Shown: piece after piece, positions 5,436 through 6,000 of the stretch
Layout of the letters: every line of letters starts with the position of its first letter
Numbering within the stretch: the first letter of the stretch is position 1
Assembly: GCA_026392325.1 (NCBI GenBank)
Contig: JAPLCH010000259.1
Location: 1 to 6,000 of the forward strand
DNA: 6,000 nucleotides
Direction: 5' to 3'
DNA from: Solirubrobacterales bacterium
GTDB lineage: Bacteria; Actinomycetota; Thermoleophilia; Solirubrobacterales; Solirubrobacteraceae
Position numbers and translations under genes: made by a program
The notes under the pieces: model-generated
The model's database searches: none
What the model was told of the DNA's origin: nothing
What the model saw: the letters and a program-made list of their open reading frames with translations, nothing else

Positions 5436-6000
5436 ATGGGCAAGGCAGACGGTGGACATCCAGAAGAGTTCCTTGCGATTGATTTTGAGACCGCTGCGTC
5501 GTTCAGGGAGTCAGCTTGCGCAGTGGGAGTCGCCTACTTCGCCGAGGGAGTCATGGTCGAGAACACCGCGACGCTGATCGATCCCGGGCTGGGGCGTGCG
5601 GCTTGGAGTCATTTCAACATTGGAATCCACGGGATTCAGCCTGAAGACGTCAAGGGAGCGCCAACCTTCATGGAAGCTTGGACTGATCTGATGGGCAAAT
5701 ACCCGGGCGTTCCACTTGTTGCCCACAACGCTGCCTTTGACATGGGTGTTGTGCGCGCAGAGCTCACCGCAGCAGGCGGGCACTTGGACAGTCCACTTCT
5801 CTACACATGCTCAGCAGCGGTCGCAAAGGCCACTTGGACTGACATGAAGAGCGTTTCCCTCCCAGTTATCTCTGAGCGTCTCGGGATAGAGCTCAACCAC
5901 CACGAAGCAGGGTCAGACGCGCGAGCCTGCGGAGAAGTGATGCTTCACGCGGTTGAGAAGCTGGGCACGAACTCCGTTGAGGAGGCCCTTGGCCACTTGA
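5436..6000 (+). CDS. DnaQ-like (DEDDh) 3'-5' exonuclease, 3' end cut by the window
   Basis: 188 codons are present with no stop. The protein belongs to the RNase T/DnaQ exonuclease superfamily, which removes nucleotides from 3' ends using two metal ions. The five catalytic residues are visible: D16 and E18 in AIDFET (14-19), D102 in AHNAAFDMGVV (96-106), and H156 and D161 in HEAGSDARA (156-164). The sequence resembles the epsilon-like exonuclease domains annotated as DNA polymerase III epsilon subunit-like proteins. Because the C-terminus is missing, I cannot say whether a second domain such as BRCT follows, nor whether it proofreads or acts in repair or RNA trimming. ATG 5436 is the first standard start in a frame that is open back into truA; an ATT at 5424 has better Shine-Dalgarno spacing. 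It begins 41 bases after truA and may be co-transcribed. Confidence 0.88.
   Translation, partial: MGKADGGHPEEFLAIDFETAASFRESACAVGVAYFAEGVMVENTATLIDPGLGRAAWSHFNIGIHGIQPEDVKGAPTFMEAWTDLMGKYPGVPLVAHNAAFDMGVVRAELTAAGGHLDSPLLYTCSAAVAKATWTDMKSVSLPVISERLGIELNHHEAGSDARACGEVMLHAVEKLGTNSVEEALGHL

Noticed and set aside
1..6000. Mobile elements, CRISPR arrays, tRNA or rRNA genes, phage or defence genes
   Set aside because: No transposase-like frames, direct-repeat arrays, or cloverleaf sequences were seen; the window is nearly filled by conserved housekeeping genes.

Overview
The window is the downstream end of a bacterial ribosomal-protein superoperon, with every gene on the + strand. The order is secY (tail), adk, map, [the slot normally held by infA], rpmJ, rpsM, rpsK, rpsD, rpoA, rplQ, truA, and a DEDDh exonuclease gene that runs off the end. 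This order, the RpoA N-terminus (MLEFQIPRI), the frequent GTG/TTG starts, the moderately high GC and the chained overlapping genes fit an actinobacterium. The RpoA and adenylate kinase sequences recall Thermoleophilia-like lineages. The phylum call is an inference from memory of family sequences; the class is only a guess.

Layout. Positions 1-1523 hold the SecY C-terminus, adenylate kinase and methionine aminopeptidase, joined by 4-base stop/start overlaps (GTGA at 82-85, TTGA at 756-759). Positions 1523-1690 lie where infA (IF-1) usually sits, but no frame encodes a recognisable IF-1. The interval is instead an open 56-codon frame that starts on the map stop codon (TAATG) and reads straight into rpmJ. 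Positions 1691-3159 encode bL36, uS13, uS11 and uS4. An 83-base spacer with two GC-rich hairpins follows. Positions 3243-4614 encode the RNA polymerase alpha subunit and bL17, separated by a hairpin that stands between a strong Shine-Dalgarno and the bL17 start. Positions 4633-5394 encode tRNA pseudouridine synthase A. The last 565 bases begin a DnaQ-like exonuclease.

How the genes work together. They link membrane insertion (SecY), nucleotide balance (Adk), N-terminal Met removal from new proteins (Map), small-subunit assembly (uS13, uS11, uS4), large-subunit proteins (bL36, bL17), transcription (RpoA) and tRNA maturation (TruA). Both bL36 and uS4 are the cysteine-containing, zinc-binding forms. 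No intrinsic terminator or convincing promoter is visible inside the window, so the run from secY to truA reads as one transcription unit.

Most of the window is conserved housekeeping DNA and I see no new defence or mobile system. The points worth a second look are the missing infA with the open frame in its place, the palindrome at the rpmJ start, the hairpin between Shine-Dalgarno and start at rplQ, the paired hairpins between rpsD and rpoA, and the unusual start region of the exonuclease gene.
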